Of a stretch of DNA of 64,000 nucleotides, positions 10,213 to 23,303 are shown piece after piece. Position 1 is the stretch's first letter; each line of letters starts with the position of its first letter. The position numbers were made by a program, and so were the translations under genes. The notes under the pieces are model-generated. The model did no database searches. It was not told where the DNA came from and saw only the letters and a list, made by a program, of their open reading frames with translations. Source of the stretch: Selaginella tamariscina (lineage: Eukaryota; Streptophyta; Lycopodiopsida; Selaginellales; Selaginellaceae); contig PUQB01000785.1 in NCBI GenBank assembly GCA_003024785.1, positions 34,041 through 98,040 on the forward strand, given 5' to 3'.

Positions 10213-12300
10213 GTATTAATGAGTAACATCTTCATTTTTTAGCGCATGTGTCTAGGTCTGGAATTACATGTGGGTTTCTAAAAATCTATACATGTTAAGG
10301 ATTATATTTAACTTAATGGAAAAATTTCATGTATACCTCTCAAATTTATCATATTTCACACACACACATATATCCTTAGAATATTCTTCTAATCGAATAC
10401 AACATCAGAAGTAACACTCATGAATAGATAACAATGGCACTAAAAGTTAAAATATTATGTCTTTATGATTTTTAATTATTAAAAGTGTGAACACTTTAAC
10501 TTTTCTTGCTGTTAAATTGTCATCATCATCTCATCATCAAACGTTCTAATGAAAAATTAATGCTGTAGATGTAGATGACAATAGTGTTTCTTGCATGCTA
10601 CCTAGACATCGGAACGGTTAGCACAGCCATCGGATCATGCACGGGATTAGCGTGGCCATCAGATCCTTTATAGTTATGTATACATAATTGGCGGTGACGT
10701 TGCAAGGTCCATAGCTTTTACACATATACCAAAACAAATCACTGTTTTATAAATTACTCGTGTCGTTCCTCCTCTTTTTTTTTTAAATAAGGTTTTTCAT
10801 TATTCTACTATATGGACGTGTGTGCTTGTGTGTTTACACTAGCTTTTCTGTACATATCCATAACCAAAAGACATATATAGTAGAAGAACATGCAAAATCC
10901 CTATCTCTCTCTCACACACACTACTTGTCTTGTGGCTGTATTGCAGTTATATGAGATCGCTGTCCGTAACCATAAAACATTTTGGCTATGTTAGCATAAT
11001 GGCTAATTTTTACACCATCTTCTAATTTTGATGATTTGTATAAGCTAGTGAAATTATTTTGTGCGTAGAAAATAGCTAAAATGAGGTGCAAAGGATTTTA
11101 TATATTACATAGAATTAACTAATTAATTGGTAACTTTATTAGTCACTTTTTCATAAGCCCTAAAGTTTAAAATTTTAATATATATATTTGTTGTAAGGCA
11201 TATAGGTTCAAATATCTTTTACTTTTACTCCCTCATTTTAAAATCAAAAGCAGAGACTGAATGAAGATATATTATTTAGAAAATTATAATGTAGCTAAAT
11301 ATAATAAATTTTAATAAAATTATAGGTTTATAGTTTTATGCATCACCTTTATTGATTGTTTATGTTATTCTAAAAATTTTATAATAGATTAAATATTGAT
11401 ATATCTTAAAAAGAATACATATATAGATTCTTTAATGATATGTAAATATTTATTTATAAACCTTATAAAAATATTAACTTAATAACTTAACTTAAAATAG
11501 GAACGTGATTGTTGTAAGGCATAATATCTTTTATGTTTACTTTCTCATTTAGAATTCAAAGGAGAGACTGAATTAAAACATATTATTTACAAAATTATAA
11601 TGTAGTTAAATGTAATAAGTTTTAATAATTTATCTTCTATGCATGTTTTAATGTCACCTTTATTTATTTCTTTATTTTATCCAAAAATATTAAATTATTG
11701 ATATCTTAAAAGAATATAAAATATATAGATTTTTAATAATATGTAGATATTTAAACCTTATAAAAATATTAACTCTAAAACTTAAGTAGGTTCTTGAATC
11801 TTGAGGAATCAAACTCAAGACCACTTACCTATTAAACAAGTATTCTAACTATTTAAGCCCCAAATTTTGACCACTTTATTATATATATATACATATAAAT
11901 GTTAGCATTTAATAGAGGAAAGCATCACATGATGCACACGTGTACACACAACAACATTCAACCTTATCCAAGAGTGTGTATTGTACTATAAAATAAGACA
12001 CGTACAAATCTGTATTGTTCACGAGAAGAGAAAGCCATCAAAACACATGTACACAAGCTTGTATGTTGTCTATAGAGGAAGTGCGTATATGTGATTGTAT
12101 TATAAAAATTTAAACTTCAAAAAGTAATATTTAAAAATTGATTAAATAAACAAACCTCTTACTTTTTATTCAACTATAATTTTCTCCCTTAGTTAATAAA
12201 AACTCTTTTTATCCGACACTTAGGTATTACAATATTCCATTCTAAAGAATGTTTTATATTCCGATGGCTTTGGGAATATCTGTAAGATCCCATGGTTGCA
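10213..12300 (+). repeat. RING upstream module 1
   Basis: This non-coding AT-rich module of about 2 kb is homologous to 18000-19960, 20370-22545 and 29870-31680. It contains the repeat GCACAGCCATCGGATCATGC (10623 onward). It also has two internal direct copies of a roughly 300-bp segment beginning GTTGTAAGGCATA (about 11193 and 11512). In each full copy it precedes a plus-strand RING gene, so it includes that gene's promoter region. Confidence 0.65.
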
Positions 12301-12307
12301 CTGGCAA

Positions 12308-12314
12308 ATATAAA
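12308..12314 (+). promoter_or_regulatory. TATA box of RING copy B
   Basis: ATATAAA lies 51 bp upstream of the ATG at 12365. The same box, in the same context (CAAATATAAAGGCAACCC), precedes copies C and D. Confidence 0.5.
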
Positions 12315-12364
12315 GGCAACCCTATTCTCTTTAAGACCTATAGTTACTATTTGTTTCGTTTGCA

Positions 12365-12718
12365 ATGTCAGGTATTCCAACTCCGACCACCAATTATATT
12401 CCCATTGTTCTCTTGACTGAAGATGACAACATATTAACGGGTGAAGATTTATTTAATGGTCTTGAAGGCGAGGAATTGCGAGAAGCATGGGAGTTCTACT
12501 TTGGGAACATTGTAGAATCACTCCTAGTGTTCGCACCTATAACAAGTGAAGAGGCCAAGGCTGCAGGAACATGCACTGTGTGTGAGTGACTTCAAAGAGT
12601 TTGATATGATAGCAGTCTTGCCTTGTGAACATATGTTTCACAAGGAATGTGTAGGAGAATGGCTCCAAGATCATTACACATGCCCCAATTGTAGGAAGGA
12701 GGTTACAATCGATGTTTA
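12365..12718 (+). pseudogene. RING-H2 copy B, broken by a 2-bp deletion
   Basis: Nearly identical to the intact copy D. It starts MSGIPTPTTNYIPIV and keeps the acidic NGLEGEELREAWEF region. At the second RING cysteine, however, TGTGTGCTTGAG of copy D reads TGTGTGTGAG here. The loss of two bases produces an immediate stop after CTVCE (12587-12589). The rest of the RING sequence, including CPNC and the same 3' end, persists out of frame to 12718. Because everything else matches copy D, inactivation appears recent, after the 10.2-kb duplication. Confidence 0.85.
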
Positions 12719-13023
12719 AGTTGTAATGAATAACATCTTCATTTTCTGGCGCATGTGTGTAGGTTTGGAATTAGATGTGGCTTCTAGAAATCTATAAATG
12801 TTAAGGATTTTATTTAAATTAAAGGAAAATTTCATGTATACCTCTTAAATTTATCATATTACATATATATATATATATATATATCTAGAATTTTCTTCTC
12901 ACCGAATACAACATCGGAAGTAACACTCAGGAATAGATACCTAAGATAGACGATATGGGACTAAATTCACTGCAAACTTTTGAGCTTATACATACATACC
13001 TAAAGGAGTAGCTATAATGATAG

Positions 13024-13061
<38 letters not shown>

Positions 13062-14445
13062 ACGAGATTAATAATATGTCATATTTCACATTAGTCATCA
13101 CATGTCACATATATATATATTACTATGTACTTGAGATTTAAATATGATATTGTATAGAAATATACACACATGTTAGATTCAAGAGTACACGCTGAGTATG
13201 GCAAATTAGGTTTTTTCTAAGGCAAATGCCTTACGAGTCCACAGTTTGTATATATTATACAAAGACTTTTACCTTTTTTTACCTCTGCATCACGACATGA
13301 TGCAATACGTTCAAGGCATACGTGTCAAATGACGTCGTTTGATGGTCATGCCACCTAAGTATTAGTTTAATTATTATCAATCTTATAATTTAAAAGAGAT
13401 TAGCCAGATATAATTTAGATACATTTAGCTTCACAAATGTAAGAAAATGTGTGAGCATATTCAAAATTATTTTAAATTTTGAACTTAGTTTATTGGATTC
13501 ATTTTATTCAAATTTAACATTATAATAATATAATATAAAAAAGCTAAGGCTTACTTTTTATTTTATATTTATAATTATATATTTTTAGTTGTTAAATTAT
13601 TTTTTTGTACTTTTTACATTTTCACATAATAATTTATGAATAAAATTTGCTTTTTATTGCATAAAAACAAACTAATTTTTTGGCTAGTTTGAGCTTTCTC
13701 ATTAGCATAAAAATATGAAAAAGGAAAATTCAAATTCAAATTTAAAGTATCCTTAGAAACATTAAAATCAATTTAAGAAAATTTCTTATTAAAGTGTTAA
13801 ATTTGAATAAGAATGATTTTGAAATATATAAAAAATATATATATTTTTATAAATATGTAGTGGCATCTTGTAGTGAAACATTTTTATATTAAAATAAATT
13901 TATTTGAGCACAAATGTATAAATAAAAATAAAAATGTGATTAGCATATTAAATCTTCATAGTATATGCCATAGATGTACACACACACACATTTTTTCACA
14001 CTTGTGAAGCTTAATTTCTCTTAATTATATTAATTAATATATTTATCTTGTTAATCTTTTTCTAAGGTTATTTGCATCAATCAATTAAATTGTAATAAAT
14101 TATTCATACTAACAATTTATTTTTTAATTTTTCATGGTTAAATAACTACCAGGTCAAAAATGTTTAATTCACTACTTAAAAATACAATATTTACAGAGGA
14201 ATAAGAATTTGTGGAGGCTATGTCACGCATACACACACCTCAAACATGTGAATAATATGGAATTTAAAATTTGTGTTTATAAGTTCACAGGAGGCCTATG
14301 GAACCATACACTCCTACAAATTTATAAACACAAATTTATATACATATAAATTTATATGTATGTACACCATATACACACCCTTAAACAAGATATAAACACA
14401 TATGTACAATCTTTGATTCATAAATATTACTTGAATGGAAGTAAT

Positions 14446-14477
<32 letters not shown>

Positions 14478-15530
14478 ATTATATGCATATTATTCGAGTC
14501 TGTACAAAAACTACATGTGTGTGCTATATTTGCATATTTTACAGCGCAAAATATAATATATTTTATTTCTACAGCTTCACCATAGTAAAGCATTTATATC
14601 CTTATATATAAGAATACATGCCTATGTATATACATGCATAACATATATGGACGCACATGTATAATATATATAATTATATATGTATATATAACTACTTTCA
14701 TTCATGTGATATTTGAGAATTAATAGTACCTCCTTAGAGAGTGAACTGGTATTCGAGAATTAAAAGTTGGTATTTAACACATATGCCCTAAACGTATTGC
14801 ATTATGTCATAATGCAGAAGAAACATCTTTACTAACAATATATATGAAGCATATTCGATGATGTGGCACCTAATTAAGAAAATCTTGCACTAACAGCACC
14901 CCGTAGCCATGGTTCTGTTCGTGTTAAGATATTCAAAAAAATTGTACATTTTGAGAATACATATAGTTATGCTTCCATTTTTACCAAACTTTTTTATACA
15001 CTAGTTTATTATTTTTTTTCAAGTCTATTCATTTAAATAATCCTTCTTTGATATTTTGAAATTTATTATATATTATAAGATACCCTATACAAATTGTGTA
15101 TTAAGGTTTAGAAAAATTTATATATACCCTTGAAATTTATCATATTTATATATATATTTGTGTGAAAATTTTAAATTTATATTTATACACTTCAATCTTT
15201 GTATTCTAAAACTTAAATAATATAATAAAAATATGTATTTAATTTATAACATTTTAGAAAAATAAAATAAAGTTTATAATTGTTAAAATGCTAATAAAAA
15301 TATTAAAAATATGACAAAATTCTTTAAATAATTAGATTATATTGCAATATATATATTTAATTGACTACATTTTTAAATTATAAATAAAAAATATAAATTA
15401 ATCATAAATTTAAAACTTATATATGTACATTTAAAATTTCTAAGAGAATATATAAATATGATAAATTTGGACAAGGCGCAAGAAAAAAAATGTTACTTGT
15501 TCCAATTTAAAAATTGACTTTAACCTCCCT
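12719..15530. other. AT-rich spacer, first copy
   Basis: No genes. The stretch has microsatellites: (AT)n near 12860-12885 and 13025-13060, and (TG)n near 14455-14477. It contains repeated phrases such as TGATATTTGAGAATTAATAG. Its counterpart in unit 2 is 22967-25750, near-identical apart from microsatellite length and local duplications. Confidence 0.65.
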
Positions 15531-15536
15531 CTTTGC

Positions 15537-15790
15537 AATTGGGGCATGTAGTGATCTTGGACACATTCTTCTACACATTCCTTGTGAAACATATGTTCGC
15601 AAGCCAATATCAAACTCACACAATGCATGTTCCTTCAGCCTGGAATCTTCACTTGTTTTAGGTGCGAATACTGAGAGGGATTCCACAATGTTTTCAAAGT
15701 GGGACTCTTCACCTTCAACACCATTAAATAAATCTTAACTTGGTATTACATCATCATCTTTAGTCAATAAAACAATGAGAATGGGGTTAA
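15537..15790 (-). pseudogene. RING-H2 copy E, decayed
   Basis: The minus strand carries a RING-H2 relic in opposite orientation to copies A-D. Its N-terminal part (DDDVIPS*DLFNGVEGEESHFENIVES) is followed by a deletion that removes the first cysteine pair. Then CEHMFHKECVEECVQDHYM is readable. The final cysteine pair is lost because two bases are missing at TACATGCCCC, where intact copies have TACACATGCCCC. Copies G and H share this deletion, so the amplified ancestor was already dead. Confidence 0.75.
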
Positions 15791-15853
15791 AATATCTAAT
15801 GTTGTAATCGAAACAAATGGTAATGTACTGACTCGAATAATATGCATATAATC

Positions 15854-15873
15854 ACACACACACACACACACAC
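15854..15873 (+). repeat. (CA)n microsatellite at truncated RING copy
   Basis: About ten CA units. The same junction with RING sequence recurs at 27411-27430 and 27724-27743. Confidence 0.85.
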
Positions 15874-15892
15874 ATGTTTTATCCAAGAGTGT

Positions 15893-16112
15893 TCACAAGG
15901 CAATATCAAACTCGCTCAAGTAGCTCAAGCACACAATGCATGTTCCTACAGCCCTGGCATCTTCATTTGTTTTAGGTGCGAACACTAGGAGGGATTCCAC
16001 AATGTTCTCAGAGTGGGACTCCTCACCTTCAGCACCATTAAATAAATCTTCACTTGATATTACATCGTCATCTTTAGTCAAGAAAACAATGGGAATCGGG
16101 TTATGATAATTG
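15893..16112 (-). pseudogene. RING-H2 copy F, 3'-truncated
   Basis: The minus strand reads TKDDDVISSEDLFNGAEGEE and continues through VESLLVFAP to the first cysteine pair, CIVCLSYLSEFDIAL. A stop follows and the homology ends in a (CA)n microsatellite (15854-15873). The His/Cys core of the RING is absent. Copies I and J in unit 2 have the same structure and breakpoint. Confidence 0.75.
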
Positions 16113-17030
16113 CTAATACGAGAATGGGAGTACGGATATAAATATACTAGAATAAGACTAGGAAAGGATCCTGAGTATACTGTATATTGTACTATATGCT
16201 TGTATGGATAATATAAGTTTCATCTTACTCTCATTACGTGTCTCTTGCTTATTTTCTGTTCTATAGTATACTATTTCTCTCTCACTAATGTGATGGGATC
16301 CGCAATACTGCTACCTTCTACATACCTATCCATCCTTACCATGTTCCGACTTTCTGAAGTCTAATCTTCTCCTTATTCAGCTTGACCCTTATTACCGGTT
16401 GACAGTGGCAACTGCTATGTTTTAATTTTAGGATTGTTCTTAGTTTAACGTGACCTTGGCACTATTTGATGTAATGATTGCACCAATGACTATCTTTGCA
16501 TACTTCATCATAATGTCAGTTACAAGCACTTTAACCCATTGCATTACGAGATCCTTGTAGTATACTCTCAACTAGATTAGCATCATCGTAGTCGTTAGCA
16601 TGCCCAAACACATGTTTAAAAATCACTAAAAGAATACTCAATCCTCAGGAGTAGAACACCATGGTGAACATCATTGATAAATACATGAACGTCGTTGTCA
16701 ATCAACCAACATGACCGACCATCAATTGAGTCGTTGTTTATAGTAGAAATCGTCACTTTTGAGCGGACCATGTGGATATGGCGAGTGTGACCATCTTTGC
16801 TCACACATGTCTTGGAATGCTTGACAAGCGATCCCTCCTCCATTGTTTTGTATGTTCACTTGTAATAATTTGGATAAATTTTACATCAATACAAGAGAAC
16901 CCTAGGTGCTTCCCCTTTATTCTGAAATACCATGTCCATTCCACGGTACCACGGCCTAGAATATATCTCATTGTCTTGTCTTTAGTGTTACCTCAATCCT
17001 AAACCTATAATATAAATAACATCAGGGTTT
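16113..17030. other. Conserved non-AT-rich segment of unknown nature, copy 1
   Basis: This segment is more GC-balanced than its surroundings and is repeated nearly unchanged at 27985-28915. Minus-strand frames contain runs such as SLVKHSKTCVSKDG and, in the second copy, a longer run starting MRYILGRGTVEWTWYFRIKG. They are broken and I cannot assign them to a family; a retroelement gag/pol relic is possible. The copies differ by small indels that change frame, so there is no sign of coding constraint. Confidence 0.4.
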
Positions 17031-17094
17031 TTGGACATTATTACATATGTATTTGATTGGATAAAAAAGAGAAAGCATGGAGATGGGAAAGTAG

Positions 17095-17315
17095 CTTCGG
17101 CGGGATTTATCCCGCCGTTTTCTGAGGAGCGTCCTTGGGATAAATCCAATCAATGCGGAACACTTTGGCGTCATTGGGATTTATCCACCGGTTTATGAGG
17201 AGCATCCGCATGATAATCTAGTTGACATGGAGCAATTTGCCGTCAGTGGGATAAATCCGCATGCGCCAAGTTGAGGCAGAATGGTTGAGTGGGATTTATC
17301 ATGTCGAAATTAATA
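17095..17315 (+). repeat. Cluster of GGGATTTATCCC-type palindromes, copy 1
   Basis: The motif GGGATTTATC or its complement GGATAAATCC appears about six times in 220 bp. The first is a near-perfect palindrome: arms GGCGGGAT and ATCCCGCC around TT. The block is an island of higher GC in AT-rich DNA and is repeated at 28980-29195 in unit 2. GATAA/TATCC cores resemble plant I-box or MYB-type sites, but nothing transcribed is apparent next to it. It could equally be a transposon end. Confidence 0.5.
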
Positions 17316-19965
17316 TTCTGCAATTTAACATGTCTAAATTAAATATCGTATGGTAATTAAGAAATTAAAATGAATTGAGAAATATGAATAATTAAGAAAA
17401 ATGAATTGATCAAAAGCAAATTAGAAAATTCATTTACGTTTATATTCTTCACAACATTTAAATATAAGTTTATAATTTCTAATTTTAATTTTAATGTTTG
17501 AATTAATAGTGGGATTTACATTTGAATATGAAAATTCATTTTAAAATTAAAATATTCAAGTTTATAATTTATAAATTTAATCCAAAAATTAATAATGTGA
17601 TTTTAATTAAATATATATTTAAGATAATCTTTTAAAATAAACTATGTGACTTGTAATTTAAAAATAAAAAAATACACTCTCTTTCTAAGTTTAAGATTAC
17701 ATAATTTTCTTTATAATTTAAAATTACATAAGTAGAAATAAATATAGCCGTCAAATTATTATATAATGATATTCTGGTTTACATGTGGCAGATGAAGAAT
17801 TCAAAGTAGTGGTTCAAAGACCCAAAATGTATATAATTGATGTGTAGTTTTTAACATTTTATGTGTAACTTGAATAACTAAAAATTAATTATTCAATTTT
17901 TTGACCTTCTATGGCTTAAAATAAAAAGCCATTCTATAATTTTTTCAAAATGATTTTCACTGCAATTCTTGGTTTTAAATACAGAGTTTCACTTGCTGTT
18001 AAATTGGCATCTTCATCTCATACTATAATGCAACATCAAACATTCTAATGAAAAAATTAATGCTGTAGATGACAATAGTGTTCCCTTCATGCTTAGCACA
18101 GCCATTGGATCATGCATACTATAATGCAACATCAAACATTCTAATGAAAAAAAATTAATGTTGTATATGACAATAGTTCCTTGCATGCTTAGCACAGCCA
18201 TTGGATCATGCTTGGGATTAGCATGGCCATCGGATCCTTTATAGTTATCTATACATCAGTTGGCAGTGACGTTGCAAGATCTATAGTTTTTACACATATA
18301 CCAAAACAAAACATTGTTCTATAATTATTACTCACGTTGTTCCTCCCTCTTTATTTAAAATAAGGTTTTTTATTATTTACTATATGGACGTGTGCGCTAG
18401 TGATTGTGTTTACCAATCTATACTGGCTTTTTTTATACATATCCATATCCAAAAAGACATACTCTGCTTTCATATATAGCAAAAGAACATGGAAAATCCC
18501 TATAAATAACAGTCATCTCTCTCACACACACGCACCTTGTGGCTCTATTGCAGTTGTATGAGATGCCATCCACCACTGTCACTAACCATAAAACATTTGA
18601 TGGCTCTGTTAGCATAATGGCTAATTTTTACACCAGCTTCTAATTTTGACAATATGTATAAGCTAGTGAAATGCTTAAAAAAAAGCTAAAATGAGGTGCA
18701 AAGGATTCTATATATTACACAAACTTAACTAATTAATTGATAACTTTATTAGTCACTTTTTCATAAGCCCTAAAGTTTAAAATTTTAATAATGCCCATAC
18801 ATTATGTATTTATTATAAGGCATACAGGTTCAAATATCTTTTATTTTTACTCTCTCATTTTAAAATCAAAAGTAGAGACTGAATTAAAGTATATTATTTA
18901 GAAAATTATAATGTAGCTAAATATAATACGTTTAATAAATTATAAGTTTATAGTTTTTTCATGTTTTAATGTCACATTTATTTATTTGTTTATTTTATTC
19001 TAAAATTTATAATAGATTAAATTATTGATATCTTAAAAGAATACAATATATATAATAACATGTAAATATTTATTTCTAAACCTTATAAAAGTATTAACCT
19101 AAATAACTCTGGAAATAGGAACATGATACATTATCTATTTGTTGTAAGGCCTACATGTTCAAATATCTTTTATTTTTACTCTCTCATCTAAAATTCAAAA
19201 GGAGAGACTAAATTAAAACATATTATTTACAAAATTATAATGTAGTTAAATAAGTTTTAATAATTTATGTTCTATCTTAAAAGAATACAACACATATAGA
19301 TTCTTTAATAATATGTAAATATTTATTTCTAAACCTTATCAAAATATTAATTCTAAAACTTAAGTAGAAACATTCTCGAATCTTTAGGAATCAAACTCAA
19401 GACCACTTATTAAACAAGTGCTCTAACTATTTAAGCTCCTCAAATTTTGACCATTTTATTATATATATAAATGTTAGCAATTTAATAATGACATTTGTCT
19501 GGGCCATGTTGAGAGAGATAGAGAGAGATCCATGCTTCATTTATGAACATGTCCTTAACAGAGGAAAGCATCACATGATGCACATATGTACACACAACAC
19601 CATTCAACCTTATTCAAGAGTGTGTATTGTACTATAAGATAAGATATGTGAATTAAACTTACAAATATGTAATGTTAATGAGAAGAGAAAGCCATCAAAA
19701 CACAATGTACACAAGCTTGTAGAGGAAGTGTGTATATGTGATTGTATTATACAAATTTTAAACTTCAAAATTAGTATTTAAAAATTGATTAAATAAAACA
19801 AACTTCTTACTTTTATATTTAATTATAATTTTAAAAATTAATATTCTCCCTTAATTAATAAAAACTCTTTTTATCTGACACTTAGGTACTACAACATTTG
19901 ATTATAAAGAATGTTTTACATACATCCGATGGCTTTGGGAATACTATGTACGACCCAATGGCTGC
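17316..19965 (+). repeat. Spacer and RING upstream module 2
   Basis: AT-rich and non-coding. From about 18000 it is homologous to module 1. Within it, a roughly 80-bp segment with CATACTATAATGCAACATC is directly duplicated at about 18020 and 18117. The module leads into copy C. Its unit-2 counterpart (29200-31680) ends at 31680, where the LTR-like repeat begins, before any RING gene. Confidence 0.6.
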
Positions 19966-19970
19966 AGCAA

Positions 19971-19977
19971 ATATAAA
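19971..19977 (+). promoter_or_regulatory. TATA box of RING copy C
   Basis: ATATAAA, 51 bp before the ATG at 20028, in the same context as the boxes of copies B and D. Confidence 0.45.
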
Positions 19978-20027
19978 GGCAACCCTATTATCTGAAGACC
20001 TATAGGTTACCATTTGTTTGGTTTGTA

Positions 20028-20370
20028 ATGCCAGATATTCCAATCCCGACCAATTATATTCCCATTGTTTTCTTTAATGATATTTTAGCCAATGAAGATT
20101 TATTTAATGGTCTTGAAGGTGAGGAACTATCAAAAGCATCGGACTCCCACTTTGGGAACATTGTAGAATCACTCCTAATGTTCGCACCTAAGACAAGTGA
20201 AAATGCCAAGGCTACAGGAACATGCACTGTGTGCTTGAGTGACTTTAATGAGTTTGATATGATAACAATCTTGCCTTGTGAACATATGTTTCACAAGGAA
20301 TGTGTAGGAAAATGCTTCAAGATCATTACACATGCCCAATTGTAGGAAGGAGGTTCAAATCAATTTTTAA
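20028..20370 (+). pseudogene. RING-H2 copy C, frameshifted within the RING
   Basis: The frame starts MPDIPIPTNYIPIVF and is open through CTVCLSDFNEFDMITILPCEHMF-type sequence to HKECVGK. It then loses one base (ATGGCTTC reads ATGCTTC). A second C is lost just before CCCAATTG, so the final CPNC zinc ligands are out of frame and the ORF ends as ITHAQL. The first six RING ligands remain but the last two are gone. It is diverged from B and D (about three-quarters similar by eye) and closest to A. Confidence 0.8.
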
Positions 20371-22545
20371 GTTTTAATGAGTAGCATCTTCATTTTTAGC
20401 GCATGTGTCTAGGTCTGGAATTACATGTGGGTTTCTAAAAATCTATACATGTTAAGGATTATATTTAACTTAATGGAAAATTTCATGTATACCTCTCAAA
20501 TTTATCATATTTACACACACACATATATCCTTAGAATATTCTTCTAATCGAATACAACATCAGAAGTAACACTCATGAATAGATAACAATGCGGCACTAA
20601 AAGTTAAAATATTATGTCTTTATGATTTTTAATTATTAAAAGTGTGAACACTTTAACTTTTCTTGCTGTTAAATTGTCATCATCATCTCATCATCAAACG
20701 TTCTAATGAAAAAAATTAATGCTGTAGATGTAGATGACAATAGTGTTTCTTGCATGCTACCTAGACATCGGAACGGTTAGCACAGCCATCGGATCATGCA
20801 CGGGATTAGCGTGGCCATCAGATCCTTTATAGTTATGTATACATAATTTGGCGGTGACGTTGCAAGGTCCATAGCTTTTACACATATACCAAAACAAATC
20901 ACTGTTTTATAAATATTACTCGTGTCGTTCCTCCTCTTTTTTTTTTTTTAAATAAGGTTTTCATTATTCTACTATATGGACGTGTGTGCTTGTGTGTTTA
21001 CACTAGCTTTTCTGTACATATCCATAACCAAAAAGACATATATAGTAGAAGAACATGCAAAATCCCTATCTCTCTCTCACACACACTACTTGTCTTGTGG
21101 CTGTATTGCAGTTATATGAGATCGCTGTCCGTAACCATAAAATATTTTATGGCTATGTTAGCATAATGGCTAATTTTTACACCATCTTCTAATTTTGATG
21201 ATTTGTATAAGCTAGTGAAATTATTTTGTGCGTAGAAAATAGCTAAAATGAGGTGCAAAGGATTTTATATATTACATAGAATTAACTAATTAATTGGTAA
21301 CTTTATTAGTCACTTTTTCATAAGCCCTAAAGTTTAAAATTTTAATATATATATTTGTTGTAAGGCATATAGGTTCAAATATCTTTTACTTTTACTCCCT
21401 CATTTTAAAATCAAAAGCAGAGACTGAATGAAGATATATTATTTAGAAAATTATAATGTAGCTAAATATAATAAATTTTAATAAAATTATAAGTTTATAG
21501 TTTTATGCATCACCTTTATTGATTTGTTTATGTTATTCTAAAATTTATAATAGATTAAATATTGATATATCTTAAAAGAATACGATATATATAGATTCTT
21601 TAATGATATGTAAATATTTATTTATAAACCTTATAAAAATATTAACCTAATAACTTAACTTAAAATAGGAACGTGATTGTTGTAAGGCATAATATCTTTT
21701 ATGTTTACTTTCTCATTTAGAATTCAAAGGAGAAACTGAATTAAAACATATTATTTACAAAATTATAATGTAGTTAAATGTAATAAGTTTTAATAATTTA
21801 TCTTCTATGCATGTTTTAATGTCACCTTTATTTATTTCTTTATTTTATCCAAAAATATTAAATTATTGATATCTTAAAAGAATATAAAATATATAGATTT
21901 TTTAATAATATGTAGATATTTAAACCTTATAAAAATATTAACTCTAAAACTTAAGTAGGTTCTTGAATCTTGAGGAATCAAACTCAAGACCACTTACCTA
22001 TTAAACAAGTATTCTAACTTTATTAAGCTCCTCAAATTTTGACCACTTTATTATATATATACATATAAATGTTAGCATTTAATAATGACATTTGTCTAGG
22101 CCATGTTAGAGAGATAGAGAGAGATCCATGCTTCATTTATGAACATGTCCTTAATAGAGGAAAGCATCACATGATGCACACGTGTACACACAACAACATT
22201 CAACCTTATCCAAGAGTGTGTATTGTACTATAAAATAAGACACGTACAAATCTGTATTGTTCACGAGAAGAGAAAGCCATCAAAACACATGTACACAAGC
22301 TTGTATGTTGTCTATAGAGGAAGTGTGTATATGTGATTGTATTATAAAAAATTTAAACTTCAAAAAGTAATATTTAAAAATTGATTAAATAAACAAACCT
22401 CTTACTTTTTTATTCAATTATAATTTTCTCCCTTAATTAATAAAAACTCTTTTTATCCGACACTTAGGTATTACAATATTCCATTCTAAAGAATGTTTTA
22501 TATTCCGATGGCTTTGGGAATATCTGTAAGATCCCATGGTTGCAC
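20371..22545 (+). repeat. RING upstream module 3
   Basis: Nearly identical to 10213-12300: the same landmarks, the same two GTTGTAAGGCATA segments, only scattered indels. It supplies the upstream region of the intact gene D. Confidence 0.7.
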
Positions 22546-22551
22546 TGGCAA

Positions 22552-22558
22552 ATATAAA
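22552..22558 (+). promoter_or_regulatory. TATA box of intact RING gene D
   Basis: ATATAAA, 52 bp upstream of the chosen ATG (22610). A TATA box here argues that the in-frame upstream ATG at 22493 lies before the transcription start and is not used. Confidence 0.55.
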
Positions 22559-22609
22559 GGCAACCCTATTCTCTTTAAGACCTATAGGTTACTATTTGTT
22601 TCGTTTGCA

Positions 22610-22966
22610 ATGTCAGGTATTCCAACTCCGACCACCAATTATATTCCCATTGTTCTCTTGACTGAAGATGACAACATATTAACGGGTGAAGATTTATTTA
22701 ATGGTCTTGAAGGCGAGGAATTGCGAGAAGCATGGGAGTTCTACTTTGGGAACATTGTAGAATCACTCCTAGTGTTCGCACCTATAACAAGTGAAGAGGC
22801 CAAGGCTGCAGGAACATGCACTGTGTGCTTGAGTGACTTCAAAGAGTTTGATATGATAGCAGTCTTGCCTTGTGAACATATGTTTCACAAGGAATGTGTA
22901 GGAGAATGGCTCCAAGATCATTACACATGCCCCAATTGTAGGAAGGAGGTTACAATCGATGTTTAA
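22610..22966 (+). CDS. Small RING-H2 finger protein, probable E3 ubiquitin ligase (intact copy D)
   Basis: The 118-residue single-exon ORF has a full C-terminal RING-H2 domain: CTVCLSDF, then PCEHMFHKEC, then TCPNC. The spacing is C-X2-C-X14-C-X-H-X2-H-X2-C-X10-C-X2-C, as in ATL-type E3 ligases that bind an E2 and transfer ubiquitin. The conserved Trp three residues after the sixth ligand (GEWLQDHY), important for E2 contact, is present. The N-terminal 60 residues are acidic and of unknown function; no signal peptide or membrane segment is visible. The start at 22610 is preferred over 22493 because a TATA box lies between them and homologues B and C start here. This is the only copy in the array with an unbroken frame. 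Confidence 0.85.
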   Translation: MSGIPTPTTNYIPIVLLTEDDNILTGEDLFNGLEGEELREAWEFYFGNIVESLLVFAPITSEEAKAAGTCTVCLSDFKEFDMIAVLPCEHMFHKECVGEWLQDHYTCPNCRKEVTIDV

Positions 22967-23272
22967 GTTGTAATGAATAACATCTTCATTTTCTGGCGCA
23001 TGTGTGTAGGTTTGGAATTAGATGTGGGCTTCTAGAAATCTATAAATGTTAAGGATTTTATTTAAATTAAAGGAAAATTTCATGTATACCTCTTAAATTT
23101 ATCATATTTACATATATATATATATATATCTAGAATTTTCTTCTCACCGAATACAACATCGGAAGTAACACTCAGGAATAGATACCTAAGATAGACGATA
23201 TGGGACTAAATTCACTGCAAACTTTTGAGCTTATACATACACTAATACCTAAAGGAGTAGCTATAATGATAG

Positions 23273-23303
<31 letters not shown>

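Noticed and set aside
14381..14593. Minus-strand 70-residue frame with HTHTHTHTYIY
   Set aside because: Produced by a (TG)n microsatellite.
22493..22609. Upstream in-frame start of the RING-H2 gene D
   Set aside because: A TATA box at 22552 lies downstream of this ATG, and copies B and C lack an equivalent open extension.
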